Notes under the pieces: model-generated
The model's database searches: none
What the model was told of the DNA's origin: nothing
The model's input: the letters and a program-made list of their open reading frames with translations, nothing else
Source: Myxocyprinus asiaticus
Lineage: Eukaryota > Chordata > Actinopteri > Cypriniformes > Catostomidae
Reading direction: 5' to 3'
Assembly (NCBI RefSeq): GCF_019703515.2
Contig: NC_059382.1
Coordinates: 17,847,001-17,911,000, forward strand
DNA: 64,000 bases
Made by a program: the position numbers and the translations under genes
Shown here: positions 1 through 11,301 of the stretch, piece by piece
Layout of the letters: each line of letters begins with the position of its first letter
How positions within the stretch are numbered: the first letter of the stretch is position 1

Positions 1-1576
1 ATATCTGTATGTTAGTGTACATTTAAAATGTGGAAACAAAAATGTAATTTTACCTGGAAATACTAAGAAAGTATTAGGATTTTAATGAATGTACAAGAAG
101 GAAATGATTAAATGATGTAAAATGAATATGAAATATTTAAGATTCTGCATATTAAGATTCAAAATATTTCAGATTTCTACATCAAATAAGCAAATTTGTG
201 ACCATGACCACGATAATACGTTTAATACAAAACGTATTAAGAAAAGTCTCCTGGAAAATGGCAGAAGATTTTGCCTAAATTGTGATTGAAACATACCCAC
301 TGATTTTATGGCATGTACACATATACTTGTATCAGAGAATAATGCCTGTAAAAATGTGTCTAAGTAACACTAAGACCATGTAAAAATGTGTCTAAAAAAC
401 AAAAAGACCATGAACATTTGAACATGTACATATTTCAATTATTAAAATGAATGATGGCTAACCAATTTCTTGCAAGCTCTTTGAAACAAAGTATAAAGTA
501 AATTTATTTATGATGATTTTTTTAATGTTTGTTGTAATGTATCATGTATCATAATTTAATCGCTATCATGTGTGTATTTAAATATATGATTTTTGGACTC
601 TATGTATTGATTTATACATTCAAATAATATTTTTCCTGCTTATTCAATTTACTTAATTTAAAAACTAAAATAACACAGTTCTAAAACATTTAGTCATAAT
701 TTGGTTTCACTGAGCATTTAAACTAGTAAAATGGAAGTTTACTTAATTGATTTGTGTTGGGAATACAACTCATACTGGGCAGGGCATTTCCATTTTTCCA
801 GGATGCTTTGCATGGGACTGGAGAGGGAGAAAAAGTGTTATTTTATGCAGTTTTGAGCAAGATGTTTAATGTTCTGTTATACTGGTATTTAGTGTCTGTT
901 ATGCTGGAGTTTTGGGGTTACCATTGTGGTGAAAAATGGTGCTTGTGCTTAGCTTGAGGATGGACTTTCAATTTTAAGTGATATTTGATTTGATTGCTGA
1001 CAGTGCAACAGTGTCCTTTCACTTGCTTACCTTTCATTTACTAATGATTTATAAAATAAATTAAGTTGGTCCAACATAATAAAATATATAAAATAAGCCA
1101 AAGTTAATTGAGTTTGACGGACCTCATAAAGTTAACATAACATAGCAAAATAGCGCCCTCAGCTGACAACAGTTAAGAATCTGAATATGATGTTAAAACT
1201 GAGCGTTTTGCTTCAAGTACTACACTATGAGAACATGCAAAATGATTGACAGGCAGAAAACACAACAAAATCTTCTTGTTGGCTCATCAAAGAATGTGTC
1301 CCACGTGGCCGATGGTCACATTTTTATTTGCTGTATACACAGTCTAGTGCTGTCACAGAGACTGGTTTGATATCTCAGGACACTTACTTCAGTGATATCT
1401 TTCAGGGGAGAAGAAACATTTTCTGCATACCATAGTATATTCCTTGGGTGAAATTCCCAGTGTAAGCCATTTCTTTATCTACAACTTCAGACTATCCCAA
1501 TTCAAGTATACAGAAGGTGTACTTTTTTTTTTTTTTTACAGAGTAGACTGACTTGCCTTGAAAGGCACTTTGGTAC
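1..1576. other. AT-rich intronic sequence, no gene seen
   Basis: No exon, RNA gene or recognised transposon is visible. The only open frames are short and have no recognisable motif. By position the segment lies inside the large sez6 intron, downstream of the exon at 35213-35349, or beyond that gene's end. A poly-T run lies near 1521-1539. Confidence 0.5.
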
Positions 1577-1609
1577 CAGTCAAAATTTGGACACACCTGA
1601 CTGAATTAA
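1577..1609. repeat. Tc1/mariner terminal-repeat remnant
   Basis: A short match, with one or two substitutions, to the 'CAGTCAAAAGTTTGGACACACC' type of terminal inverted repeat common in fish Tc1 elements, recalled from family knowledge. No partner repeat or transposase is visible nearby, so it is a relic end only. Confidence 0.45.
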
Positions 1610-2618
1610 TGTTTCTCATGGTCTTAGGGACCTTTTCATCTAAAATCTTATGCTTAAAAGCTTGAAATTAGTTTTGTAGACCAATATAAATTGTGGCCAT
1701 ATATTAATTTCTTTACAAAACTAAAATCTTATTTAACTGATGTGTTTTTAATGGATGAGTTAGAGAGAGTGAAAGAAAAAGCAGCATATGAGAACTCCTT
1801 TAAGGTTGTTGACAAGGCATCCCAAGTGACTAGCTGAAGCTCAGAGAATGCCATTTTGCAAAATATATTTACACTGAAATTGCAAGTGCAATGGGCCAAG
1901 AGACTCAAACAATAGCATGTGTGAGTGATTCCACATGCATTAAAACCTGTAATGGAGCCACAGGAGATTACAGATTGGCCTTTGGTCCACAGCCATTTGT
2001 TTAAAATGGATTCCGGACAGAGCCAGCAAATTAACACAGGACTTTTTGTGGCTGAATGATATGAATGTAGAAAAGCCCAAGTTGCTTTTGTATGAACAGT
2101 TCAACAGTGTTGGGTGTGGGAAAAGACTAAACGTTCATTTGGAATGTCAACATTTTCTGAGGGAATTACAGAGGACGATGCTTTTCAAATAAAGGTGGGA
2201 AATGAGTTCCTCAGTTTTTGCAGCTCTTCTTTAATTAGAAAGTTAAATGTTGGTGTGGGTTCTGGCTCGGTGCCCAGGGGGATGAGACAGCCATGATTTA
2301 TTACCATCTTGCTAAAGGCTGTGACTCTCTGAGGGACACTGCACACAAGCACCATACAGAGTCCTGTAGCAGAGCCAACTGCCAGCCTAATGCCAAAAAA
2401 ACAAAAAAAACAAAAAACAAAAAAAAAAGACAGAAAGACAATGAGAAAGCAAAATATAACAGTAAGTGAATGGAAGTAACTGGGACAATGAGACAAGACA
2501 ACATCATACACAATCAGCAACTCATGGTCAACAAGACATAATCCTTTAAATTGATTAAACTACTGATCCAACACATGATCCAGTGCAGGACTGTTGAATC
2601 TAAAGCCCAAAGTATAAT
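1610..2618. other. Intronic sequence, no gene seen
   Basis: No coding signal was recognised. An A-rich low-complexity run lies at about 2395-2432, and on the minus strand it produces hydrophobic poly-F/L translations. Those frames are compositional artefacts. Confidence 0.45.
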
Positions 2619-2720
2619 CAGGGTTGGGAGGGTTACTTTTTAAATGTAACATGTTACAAATACAGATTACTTAGTAAAGAATGTAATCAGATTACTTAGT
2701 TACTTTTTGATTACCTCAAG
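2619..2720. mobile_element. hAT-like transposon end (fragment)
   Basis: Begins CAGGGTTGGGAGGGTTAC and continues with TAAC/TTAC-rich subterminal sequence. This is the same terminus as the right end of the complete 829-bp hAT-like element at 21795-22623, read from the other strand. It is preceded by agtataat, but no second copy of that octamer next to a matching inverted end was found. The far end may be diverged, deleted or split by DIRS copy A. Confidence 0.5.
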
Positions 2721-4185
2721 ATCGTATATGTGAGTAAAGTCAAGAGAAAAGCAATATTGTGATGTAGCTATTATTGTATACAGTATAAGAAAAAAACATG
2801 AAAAACAGGGACACTGCCTCCTTAATAAGAAAACAGAATATGTTCATATGTAGAACAACTCTGCATTTTTAAACAAATTAGGTGATCTGTTACAGAAAAT
2901 AGTTTATTTTCTCATCAAGCAAATACAGTTAGAACAGATGCACTGAATTATGTCTTGGTTAACATTAAACAAAATCTGACAGGATATACCTCAGATTCAA
3001 AAACACAACAAAGTTGAATTCTGCCATGTATTGCAGATAGCATGTAGACCAATTGGCACTGAACATTCATTAACTTCCGACGGCAATAGGTAGATCACCG
3101 GCTATCTTCATCATCATAGTTATTATCATCTGCTTGCTCATGATCCACAGTCAAACATCACCAGCTAACGTTTATGGGTGATTTTACATATGTTTATGTT
3201 TAAGGAGGATTCTAATGACAAAAAAAAATAAAAATTAAATAAAAATAAAAAATATTTAAAAATATATTGTTTTAAAGAATAGATCAAAATAGACCATTTT
3301 AGTGTGTCTTGATTTACTTAATCCTACTTTCTATGAGTTTTCAAATGTTACGTTTGCCAATTTCTCCCTCACCCATACTTTTGAACGTCTTAATGATACA
3401 TTTATAATAAGTATCAAAATCAGATAAATTATCCATTGCACTTTTCCCTAAGAACTTAATATAATTTTTAATTCATTTGGTATTCATGTGTACAATTTTG
3501 ATTTTTTTTTTCAACAAATAAAAAAAGAAATGCTGTCCCAATTACTGTTGTCAGTACAACATGAATGCATTTCAGAGAACAATTTCAACTGAAGTTAAGA
3601 TGGAAATGAGAAATCACACTAAAGTTTCAACAGTAGACGTCCTGTGTACGGGAATACTGGCCGTTCGCTGGGGGGAGTGGTCGTTTCTCCGCTTCTATTC
3701 CTGCTCCTGCGAAAACGACCGAAAGACGGTCTGACGGCGAAATTAGGGAACACTTAAAACTAATTTTAGCTATACTAGCTTACGTGATTTTCGTGTGGGT
3801 CTTACCTTTAAATACTTCTTTAAATTATATTTCGGGTCCTTGGAAAATCACTGCATCTTCACAGCTGGAAGGTATAAATTGCACTGAACTGTAATGTTGT
3901 TTCCCTTTTCTCCACTGAAGTGACAAAAATGTTGGAATTTTCACAAACATTTGATTATTTCTCCAGTGGCCATTGCGATGAAACCCTTTTAATGGTTTGA
4001 CCACATTTGCCTCGAGAGTGTTGATGTGAGACAGGTGTTATTTACACATGTGACATTAAGTGATGTCAGATTCACGTGAGTCACGAGAGAGAACCAGAAG
4101 AGATCTCCAGCGTACATCTGATCATATCTGTACCACAATGAAGCAAGCAGCGGTCTTTATCATTTTATGTCAGGAGGATCTTTAG
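2721..4185. other. Intronic sequence between hAT end and DIRS A
   Basis: No coding region was recognised. An A/T-rich low-complexity patch lies at about 3218-3265. The segment from about 3630 to 4180 is noticeably less AT-rich and might be the interior of the truncated hAT-like element or unique sequence. I could not assign it. Confidence 0.35.
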
Positions 4186-4385
4186 TTCCCTATCTGCCAC
4201 TCACTCGACGTTGTGTCGATGTAGTGACACTAGGGGTCACTCTTGGGAGCCCGAGACACCTCTGGTCTTTGATAAAAGGCCAATGAAAATTGACGAGTGG
4301 TATTTGCATGCCACTCCCCCGGACATACGAGTATAAAAGGAGCTGGTATGCAACCACTCATTCAGATTTTCTCTTCGGAGCCGAA
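4186..4385 (+). repeat. DIRS A left inverted terminal repeat
   Basis: From gtgtcgatgtagtgacac onward it is the inverse of the right repeat at 9676-9885. The outermost part (TCCCTATCTGnCACTCACTCGACG) is specific to the left end, so the two repeats differ at their tips as expected for DIRS. The left ends of copies B and E carry the same sequence. It contains the promoter-like TATA box at 4332. Confidence 0.85.
4332..4338 (+). promoter_or_regulatory. TATA box in DIRS A left ITR
   Basis: TATAAAA followed by GGAGCTGG, about 250 bp upstream of the first gag-like methionine at 4583. The same element stands in the left repeats of copies E (28866-28872) and B (18798-18804, minus). This suggests the ITR is the pol II promoter of the family. 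Promoter activity is inferred. Confidence 0.6.
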
Positions 4386-4582
4386 CGGTCATGCTCACTG
4401 AGCTGAATTCTCACGACTGTTCATTCACCTCTGCTGGATCTCCCTCCTCTGCACTGGTACAATGCAGAGAACGCCCCTGGGCGCTTCGGCAGAAAAAAGA
4501 GAGTATATTTTCCTGAAAGATTATATTTCTCTAAAAGAGCGCAACACACAGAACGTCTTTTTAAAGACGCGTCTTTTTAAAG

Positions 4583-6034
4583 ATGCCTTTCCGATTGTGT
4601 GTTATTCCTGGTTGCGGTCGTTACCTCTCAACTTCAGACAGTCACGATCACTGTCTTTCGTGTCTGGGCACGACCCACACGGCGGCAGCGTTTGTGGATG
4701 GTTCATGTTCTCACTGCGAGAACATGAACATGAACATGAAAGCAAGCCACCCCAGCGTCTCCCCGCCTCGGTCCTTCTACCTACGGGTTTGAGGCCAGCG
4801 CGGCTAGCACTGGGGGCGATTTGGGGAACCCAATGGGACCGCCTCCGCCGGGTATCCCCCCGCGGACCTCCCATTCCCCAGCACGCTTGTCTGCCCCGAT
4901 CGGGCTTCCGGATGAGTCTGCCGGCTCGTCTCATGGAGAGTTCGACCTCTTGTTCGGAGCCCGCGAAGCTGATGAGCTCTTGAGCGTAGCATCGGAGAGC
5001 GGGCTTGTCCAGTCAGATGCAGAAGCCTCAGCTGGGCTCCCTCCTTCGGGGACGATTGCCCAGTCACAGGCTGATGCAGAGATGACGGACATGCTTTCCC
5101 AGGTGGCCGCGAGCGTCAGGCTAGAGTGGAACCCTCCGCTCTCCCCTGAACCCTCGCGGCTCGATGATTGGTTCCTGGGCTCGCGGTGCTGCTCAAAGCA
5201 GCCGCGCCCCGCTCCAGTGCCTTTCTTCCCGGAAGTGCACGAGGAGCTGACAAAATCATGGGAGGCACCTTTTACTGCCCGGTCCCGATTTCCCAGTTCC
5301 CCCGCCCTCACTACCCTCGATGGCGGGGTGGCCAGGGGCTATACGGCGATTCCCCCGGTGGATAAGGTGCTCGCAGTGCACCTATGCCCGCAGAGCGCCG
5401 CCACCTGGCGCGGACGCCCAAAGCTCCCGTCCAAGCCCTGTAGGTTCATGTCGTCCCTGACAGCCAAAGCCTACAGCGCTGCTGGACAAGCCGCCTCTGC
5501 CCTGCATGCCATGGCTCTCCGCAGGTCCACCAAGCCAAGGCGTTAAAAGAACTGCACGAGGGTAGTACTGCCCCAGATCTGATGCAGGACCTGCGCTCGG
5601 CTACCGACCTCGCTCTCCGAGTGACGGAGGTTACGGCGCAGTCTCTCGGGTGGATGATGTCCACATTAGTGGTCCAGGAGCACCACCTTTGGCTCAACCT
5701 GGTCGAGATGGGTGAGGCCGACAAGACACGGTTCCTTGCTGCCCCCATCTTCCAGGCTGGCCTATTCAGTGACACCGTCAAGGAATTTGCCCAGCAGTTC
5801 TCGACGGTGAAGCAGCAGACGGAGGCTATCCGGCATATCCTGCCCCGGCACGGCTCAAGATCCCGCACCTCGTCTGCTCGTCGCCAAGGGCGTCGCCCTG
5901 CGGTGACTGCACCGGCTCCGCCGCAGCCCGCCCCTACGGCCCGGCCCCGGTGTGGAGCCCACCGCAAGAAGCAGACGCCACCCGTCTCATGGCCGGCAGC
6001 CAAGAACCCACGAAGGTTGTCAAAGTGCCCCTGA
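4583..6034 (+). pseudogene. DIRS A gag-like ORF (frameshifted)
   Basis: The presumed structural protein of the retrotransposon, now spread over three frames: 4583-4792, 4821-5546 and 5582-6034. The N-terminus (MPFRLCVIPGCGRYLS...) has a compact Cys/His-rich patch with CxxC, H and further C residues, which could be a zinc-binding module. The centre carries the PFFPEVHEELTKSWEAPF segment also found, diverged, in DIRS C (around 20770-20820). The C-terminal part includes an AYSAAGQAASALHAMA segment, again shared with copy C. No catalytic domain is expected. Assignment as gag rests on position and on conservation between the two families. Stops and shifts make it non-functional. Confidence 0.7.
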
Positions 6035-6517
6035 GACAGGCGACCCAGGGTCGACGAAACCCACTGCATTGGGGCTGCTAGTAAGACCACTCCATCCCCT
6101 GGTGGAGGGCTGAGTGGAGAATCTTTTGTTGCCTTTTCATTTGATTTCACCGCATGCCCAAATGGCTGCGGTACCCAACAGTTCAGCAAAAGAGCGGTTT
6201 CCTCCTTCCCTGGGTCACATACCTGGTGTGCACGGTCGTCAACACGACCACCGTCCACCTTTTTTCCCTTGCAGGATTGGTGATCCAGCGGCGGTCTCCC
6301 CACCCCTGCACGCCCAGCTGTGGCACACATCCGCCCTCAATGTGACAGTCTCCATGGGTTGCGAGGACAGGCCTCTTCCTCCCCCATCCCAGGCTGTTCC
6401 GGGGTGGTCACAAGGAGCCAGGTAAGTGCCTCAATGTCCCTAGACTCAGCACGGCCATGACATGGTGCGGCACCTCAAGCTCCGCCTTTTGGTCCCCCTC
6501 GCGCGGAACTTGGATGC

Positions 6518-7765
6518 ATGACTTGCGCTTTCCAATCCATTGCGATGGCTAGTCCGGACCGTCTGACTCGGCTACGTGATTCAGTTCGCCAGGCGTCCAC
6601 CCAGGTTCAGCGGTATCCACTCCACCTAGGTGAAGGACGAAAACGCTGCTACCTTGAGCGCAGAGCGCGGCCACCCAAGGGTTCGATAGAACCTGTCCCT
6701 CCGGCCGAGATGAAGAAGGGGTTTTACAGCCCCTATTTCATCGTACCAAAAAAAGGCGTTGGGTTGCGGCCAATCTTGGACCTGCAAGTACTGAACCGGG
6801 CTTTACACAGACTCCCATTCAAGATGCTGACACAAAAACGCATTCTGGCGAGCGTCCGGCATCAAGATTGCTTTGCGGCGGTAGACCTGAAGGACGCGTA
6901 CTTTCACGTCTCGATTCTACCTTGACACAGACCCTTCCTGCGGTTTGTATTCGAGGGTCAGGCGTATCAGTACAAGGTCCTCCCTTTTGACCTGTCCTTG
7001 TCCCCTCGTGTCTTCACGAAGGTCACAGAGGCAGCTCTTGCCCCATTAAGGGAAGTGGGCATTCGCATTCTCAACTATCTCGACGATTAGCTAATCCTAG
7101 CTCACTCTTGGGACATGTGTGCACACAGGGACTTGGTGCTCTCGCACCTCAGCCGATTAGGGCTTCGAGTCAATTGGGAAAAGAGCAAGCTCCTCCCGGT
7201 TCAGAGCATCTCTTTTCTCGGTTTGGAGTTGGACTCAGTCTCATTGACAGCACGCCTCATGAACGAGCGCACACAGTCGGTGCTGACCTGTTTGAAGGCG
7301 TTCAAACAGAAAACAGCGGTTCCACTGAAACTCTTTCAGAGGCTCCTGGGGCATATGGCATCCTCAGCGGTGGCCACCCCGCTCGGGTTGATGCATATGA
7401 GACCGCTTCAGCACTGGCTTCAGACTCGAGTCCCGAGATGGGCATGGTGCCACAGGACATATCGCGTGGCCATCACGCTGGTCTGTCACCACCTCTTCAG
7501 CCCTTGGACCGACCTCTCGTTTCTACAGGCAGGTGTTCCCCTAGAGCAGGTCTCCAGGCACGTCGTGGTCAGGACAGATGCCTCCAAAACGGGCTGGGGT
7601 GCTGTTTGCAACGGGTACACAGCCGCCGGCTTATGGACGGGCCCACGGCTGCGTTGGCACATCAACTGCCTCGAGTTGTTGGCAATTCTGCTCGCCCTGC
7701 GGAGGTTCCAGCTGTTGATCCAGGGCAAGCACGTGTTAGTTCGGACAGACAACACGGCACCTGCG
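6518..7765 (+). pseudogene. DIRS A reverse transcriptase / RNase H
   Basis: Reverse transcriptase plus RNase H that would copy the element RNA. One frame carries all motifs: KKGFYSPYFIVPKK and LRPILDLQVLN (fingers), AVDLKDAYFHV (motif A aspartate), YKVLPFDLSLSPRVFTK, and the catalytic YLDD box at about 7078-7089. RNase H follows with RTDASKTGWGAV, NCLELLAILLALRRF and VRTDNT, giving the D-E-D series. In-frame TGA at 6923 and TAG at 7088 (directly after YLDD, where copy E has Trp) inactivate it. The frame then runs straight into the recombinase because the RNase H C-terminus and connection region have been deleted. Confidence 0.85.
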
Positions 7766-8761
7766 GAGCCTGCGGTGGTAGATATGATCACTCAGGCTAG
7801 GGCCCCCTCTATGAGGCACCTGTATGCCTTTAAGTGCCGTCTGTTCGCTAAGTGGTGTTCTTCCCGACAGGAAGACCCCCAGAGATGCGCAGTCGGATCA
7901 GTGCTTTCTTTCCTGCAGGAAAGGTTGGAAGGGTGGCTGTCCCCTTCCACCTTGAAGGTGTATGTTGCTGCTATAGCAGCACACCACGACACAGTGGATG
8001 GTAAGTCCTTAGGGAAGCATGACCTGATCATCAGGCTCCTGAAAGGCGCCAGGAGGCTGAACCCCTCCAGACTGTGCCTCGTTCCCTCATAGGACCTCTC
8101 TGTAGTTCTTCAGGGTCTACAGAGAGCCCCTTTTGAGCCTTTTCAGTCAGCTGAGCTTAAGGCACTCTCCTTGAAGACTGCCCTCCTGACTGCGCTCACT
8201 TTCATCAAGAGGGTAGGAGACTTGCAAGCGTTCTCTGTCAGCGAAACGTGCCTGGAGTTCGGTCCGGGCTACTCTCACATGATCTTGAGACCCCGACTGG
8301 GCTATGTGCCCAAGGTTCACAAGACCCCTTTTAGGGACCAGGTGGTGAACCTGCGAGCGCTGACCCAGGAGGAGGCAGACCCAGCCCTGTCGTTGCTATG
8401 TCCGGTGCACGCTTTATTCATCTATTTGGATTGCACGCAGAGCTTTAGGATCTCTGAGCAGCTCTTTGTCTACTTTGGTGCACAGCAGAAAGGAAGCGCT
8501 GTCTCCAAGCAGAGGATCGCCCACTGGCTCATTGACGCCATAGCTATGGCATATCACGCCCAGGACGTGCCGCCCCCGGAAGGGCTACAAGCCCATTCTA
8601 CCAGGGGTGTAGCGGCCTCCTGGGCCCTGGCCAGGGGTGCCTCTCTAACAGACATTTGCAGAGCAGCGGGCTGGGCAACACCTAACACCTTTGCAAGGTT
8701 CTACAACCTCTGGGTGGAACCGGTTTCATCCCACGTAGTGGCACGCAATACAAGCGGATAA
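7766..8761 (+). pseudogene. DIRS A tyrosine recombinase
   Basis: Integrase-type tyrosine recombinase that would insert the circular DNA intermediate. The N-terminal SAM-like part (STLKVYVAAIAAHH) is followed by the catalytic part. Visible active-site residues are the first Arg in FIKRVGDLQAFS, the HSTRG box (HxxR) with downstream GWATPNTFARFYNL, whose Tyr is the nucleophile. All are intact at their expected order. A single TAG at 8090-8092 splits the domain into 7115-8092 and 8171-8761 in the same frame. The junction with RNase H at about 7765 is a deletion scar relative to copy E (about 32234 to 32823). Confidence 0.85.
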
Positions 8762-9510
8762 GCCCGGGATAGCCGGCCGGGTGTATCGCTTGCACATAGT
8801 GCCTTTCACCTCTGAGCTGAAGACATGCGCCATTAATTCCCAGTAGTGTTCACAAACTATGTTCCCTGGTTGAATTCCTCCGAGCTCTGTGGCAGTCGAG
8901 TTTTCGGAGAGACTTGCTGCCGGCCCAGTACACGTGCTAACTAAGAGCCCTGTTCTGGGGTAGGTGCTCCGCATGTGGCGGTTCCCTGTAAGGTAACCCC
9001 ATGTGATGTATATCTTTCGCTAATTCGTTTCCCTGTTGGCAAACTGCATCTTCCTTGGGCAGAGCCCCCTCTGCCACAGTCTCCATGTTTGTAGTAACTC
9101 CTCCCCCGTTGGGTAGGATCTACCATGAGTCTTCTCCACATGGTCGGCAAGACCATGTGACGTATTTTCCACTTAAATATCCCCCCTCTCTTTGGGCGAG
9201 GTGTGGTCTCCGCGGTGTCCTCCCCTTGGGAGGGACACCCCCTGATTAGACCTGGTGGCCCAGTCGGATAATACCCCTTGTTTTTTAGGGAGTGGAAAAA
9301 AGAAGGGGAAAAGAGGCCACGACTGGGTTAGCCTGTCTCTATCTTTTGGGTAGTCGACTTGTCCCCAAAGGGCCATTCGACACTCATAACTATGTTGGGG
9401 GAGGTTACGTGTTGGCCTGGTGTGCTGGCTATGAGGCACACAGTTGTCTGCCCATCACACACTGGCAGTTCACGTAACACAGTTCAGCCAGTTGCGGCGT
9501 TTTGTATAGG
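8762..9510 (+). other. DIRS A 3' non-coding region
   Basis: Lies between the recombinase stop and the internal complementary region. Corresponding sequence occurs, inverted, in copy B at about 14640-15350 and in part in copy D (26760-27260), so it belongs to the element. No open frame with recognisable motifs was found. Confidence 0.7.
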
Positions 9511-9617
9511 GACCCCTAGTGTCACTACATTGACACGTCGAGTGAGTGACAGATAGGGAACGTCCTGGTTACTTGCGTAACCTCCGTTCCCTGATGGAGG
9601 GAATGAGACGTTGTGTC
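9511..9617 (+). repeat. DIRS A internal complementary region (ICR)
   Basis: The first half (to about 9555) is the reverse complement of the left tip. The second half (from about 9557) is the reverse complement of the right tip. They meet at gatagGGAACgtcc. A DIRS ICR is thought to template the joining of the two ends into a circle, and this one matches that layout exactly. Equivalent regions lie at 14522-14634, 24715-24800 and 26642-26755. Confidence 0.85.
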
Positions 9618-9675
9618 CCTCCTGCCACAACGACGAAATACCCGCTGAAATGGCCAGACCTTGTCTCGGCTCCTC

Positions 9676-9885
9676 AGCATAAAACCTGAATGAGTGGTTG
9701 CATACCAGTTCCTTTTATATCCGTATGTGTGGCATGCAAATACCACTCTCCAATTTTCATTGGCCTTTTATCAAAGACCAGAGGTGTCTCGGTCTCCCAA
9801 GAGTGACCCCTAGTGTCACTACATCGACACAATGTCTTGTTCCCTCCATCAGGGAATGGAGGTTATGCAAGTAACCAGGATGTTC
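9676..9885 (-). repeat. DIRS A right inverted terminal repeat
   Basis: Inverse of 4186-4385 in its inner part, with a right-specific tip ending ggttatgcaagtaaccaggatgttc. It carries its own TATA-like box in the opposite direction (TTTTATA at 9713-9719 on the plus strand), which would drive antisense transcription into the element. Confidence 0.85.
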
Positions 9886-10132
9886 TCGTGTCTTTAAGAC
9901 CCCATTGACGAGCGCAGTTTTCTTTCCTTGGTTGATGTATTTCCTATTTTTAGCCAATAGGCTTTAGTTTACATCGCAGCCATGAATTTGCTGCTTGCAA
10001 TTCCCAGTCGGATATTATTACACAACACCTGTGAGTGCAAGGTGAATCAGTAATGTTTTTGTTTCATATTCCAGAAAGACACTGGAAATTATAAGTGTGT
10101 ACATATGCATGTGTATGCTTTAAGGAATGTTC

Positions 10133-10619
10133 AGGTTCAATACAAGTTAAGCTCAAATGACATCCCCCATTTTATATTAAAAAAAAGTGAGTGAATGGGT
10201 CCAGTCCATAACATTAAAATATTAACTGTTTATTTTTTTAATTATACTTGTTAACATGATTTTAGTGTGATTAAATCGCTAACTAATCTCTGTGTAAAGT
10301 TATATCCAATATTACAACTTCATTGTCATGACGACATAATGCTGTTAAATCCTGTAATCTAGTAAATATCGCCCTAAAATTGTGTTAAAACATAGCAGTT
10401 ATGTTTTTTTGCTAAATACCTTTGAAATAGTAATGTATTTTTTTGTACTGTATGTTTATGTGCTGGCCCCATTCACAATTACTTTATTGTAAGCACAATT
10501 GTAGCTCCTTTTTTAAAAAAAAAACAAGGGATGAGTCAAAATTATTTTTTATAGTAGTAAACATCATGCCACAAATGTTGACGATTAAGCTTAAGTTGTT
10601 TTAAACCAGAAAAATTCCT
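10133..10619. mobile_element. TTAA-type MITE (AGGAATGTTC family)
   Basis: Starts AGGAATGTTCAGGTTCAATACAAG and ends with the inverse (…AAATTCCT), flanked by TTTA and TTGA, a degraded 4-bp TTAA-like duplication. It is the same family as the element at 37952-39947, which has a perfect TTAA duplication. It has no coding capacity, so mobilisation by a piggyBac-type transposase is an inference from the target. Confidence 0.65.
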
Positions 10620-11078
10620 TTGAACCTAATTTGGCCAAATTTATGGGTTCAGTAGCATATGTATAGTCTCAACAGACATGGACTAAAAGCCATTTTGTGG
10701 TGTATTTCAGACAGTTGTCCTAGTATGAACAAACTGATGGTGTGGCAGAGGGAGGTGAGTGGATCAGCCCAGGTGTGTCTGGAGTCATTCTGGTCAACTG
10801 CAAAGCCCATGCCTCCACCATCCCCAACTTTATAATCAGGGGTGTAAAGTAACATATTACAAATACTCCTGTTACTGTAATTAAGTAGTTTTTTCCCAGG
10901 AATTGTAATTTATTAAGTAATTTTAAAATGGGATGCTTTTTCATTTTAAGGGCTGTAACTGTACTTTTACTGTGCTATTTTCCCTCTGTCTGTGTTCGCT
11001 ACTTCCCTGTCCTGATTTTATTTTTATCCATCAATGTGATTAGCTACGAGAGTCTCGTGACTCCCGTCAAATCAAAAC

Positions 11079-11301
11079 ATGGTTAGAAAACTTGAAGGTT
11101 TAATAGCGCCAACTGCTGTCATGGATGTGGAGGATGCCTCAAGCAGCAGTTCAACACCTGAACATCCACGGCCGAACCTGAAAGGGCTTTTCGCAGTGAA
11201 GAAGGCCAATTGTTTGATCCTGTCATGTGAGTTTAGCTTGTTCAATCCAGTCGAGATATCTGCAATAATTCTACATCTAATTTGAAGAAGCATATTGAGG
11301 T
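11079..11301 (+). pseudogene. hAT transposase N-terminal (zf-BED-like) fragment
   Basis: A 68-aa frame opens with MVRKLEGLIAP and contains an LKGLFAV...CLILSC stretch. In the next frame TSNLKKHIEV follows at 11272-11301, which resembles the last helix of a BED zinc finger (C..C ... LKKH) in hAT transposases. One frameshift separates the two parts. A possible splice donor GTAAAT follows GAG at 11298. This is a weak but consistent match given its place in a hAT element. Confidence 0.4.

Larger units (their letters stand above)
4186..9885 (+). mobile_element. DIRS-type YR retrotransposon, copy A (5.7 kb)
   Basis: Longest DIRS copy in the window. In order it has a left inverted terminal repeat with a TATA box, a gag region, reverse transcriptase/RNase H, tyrosine recombinase, an internal complementary region and a right inverted terminal repeat. 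DIRS elements carry a tyrosine recombinase instead of a DDE integrase and make no target-site duplication, and none is seen here. Coding regions are broken: gag is frameshifted, the pol frame has stops at 6923, 7088 and 8090, and about 0.6 kb between RNase H and recombinase is missing compared with copy E. Boundaries come from the fused-end junction inside the internal complementary region. Confidence 0.9.

Noticed and set aside
754..957. 67-codon plus-strand ORF
   Set aside because: No motif, AT-rich surroundings, no splice context.
2185..2520. 111-codon hydrophobic minus-strand ORF
   Set aside because: It runs through an A-rich low-complexity tract that translates to poly-Phe/Leu. No homology was recognised.
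5446..6330. 294-codon minus-strand ORF opposite DIRS A gag
   Set aside because: It overlaps gag antisense, has no motif, and gag blocks on the plus strand are conserved with copies C and E.
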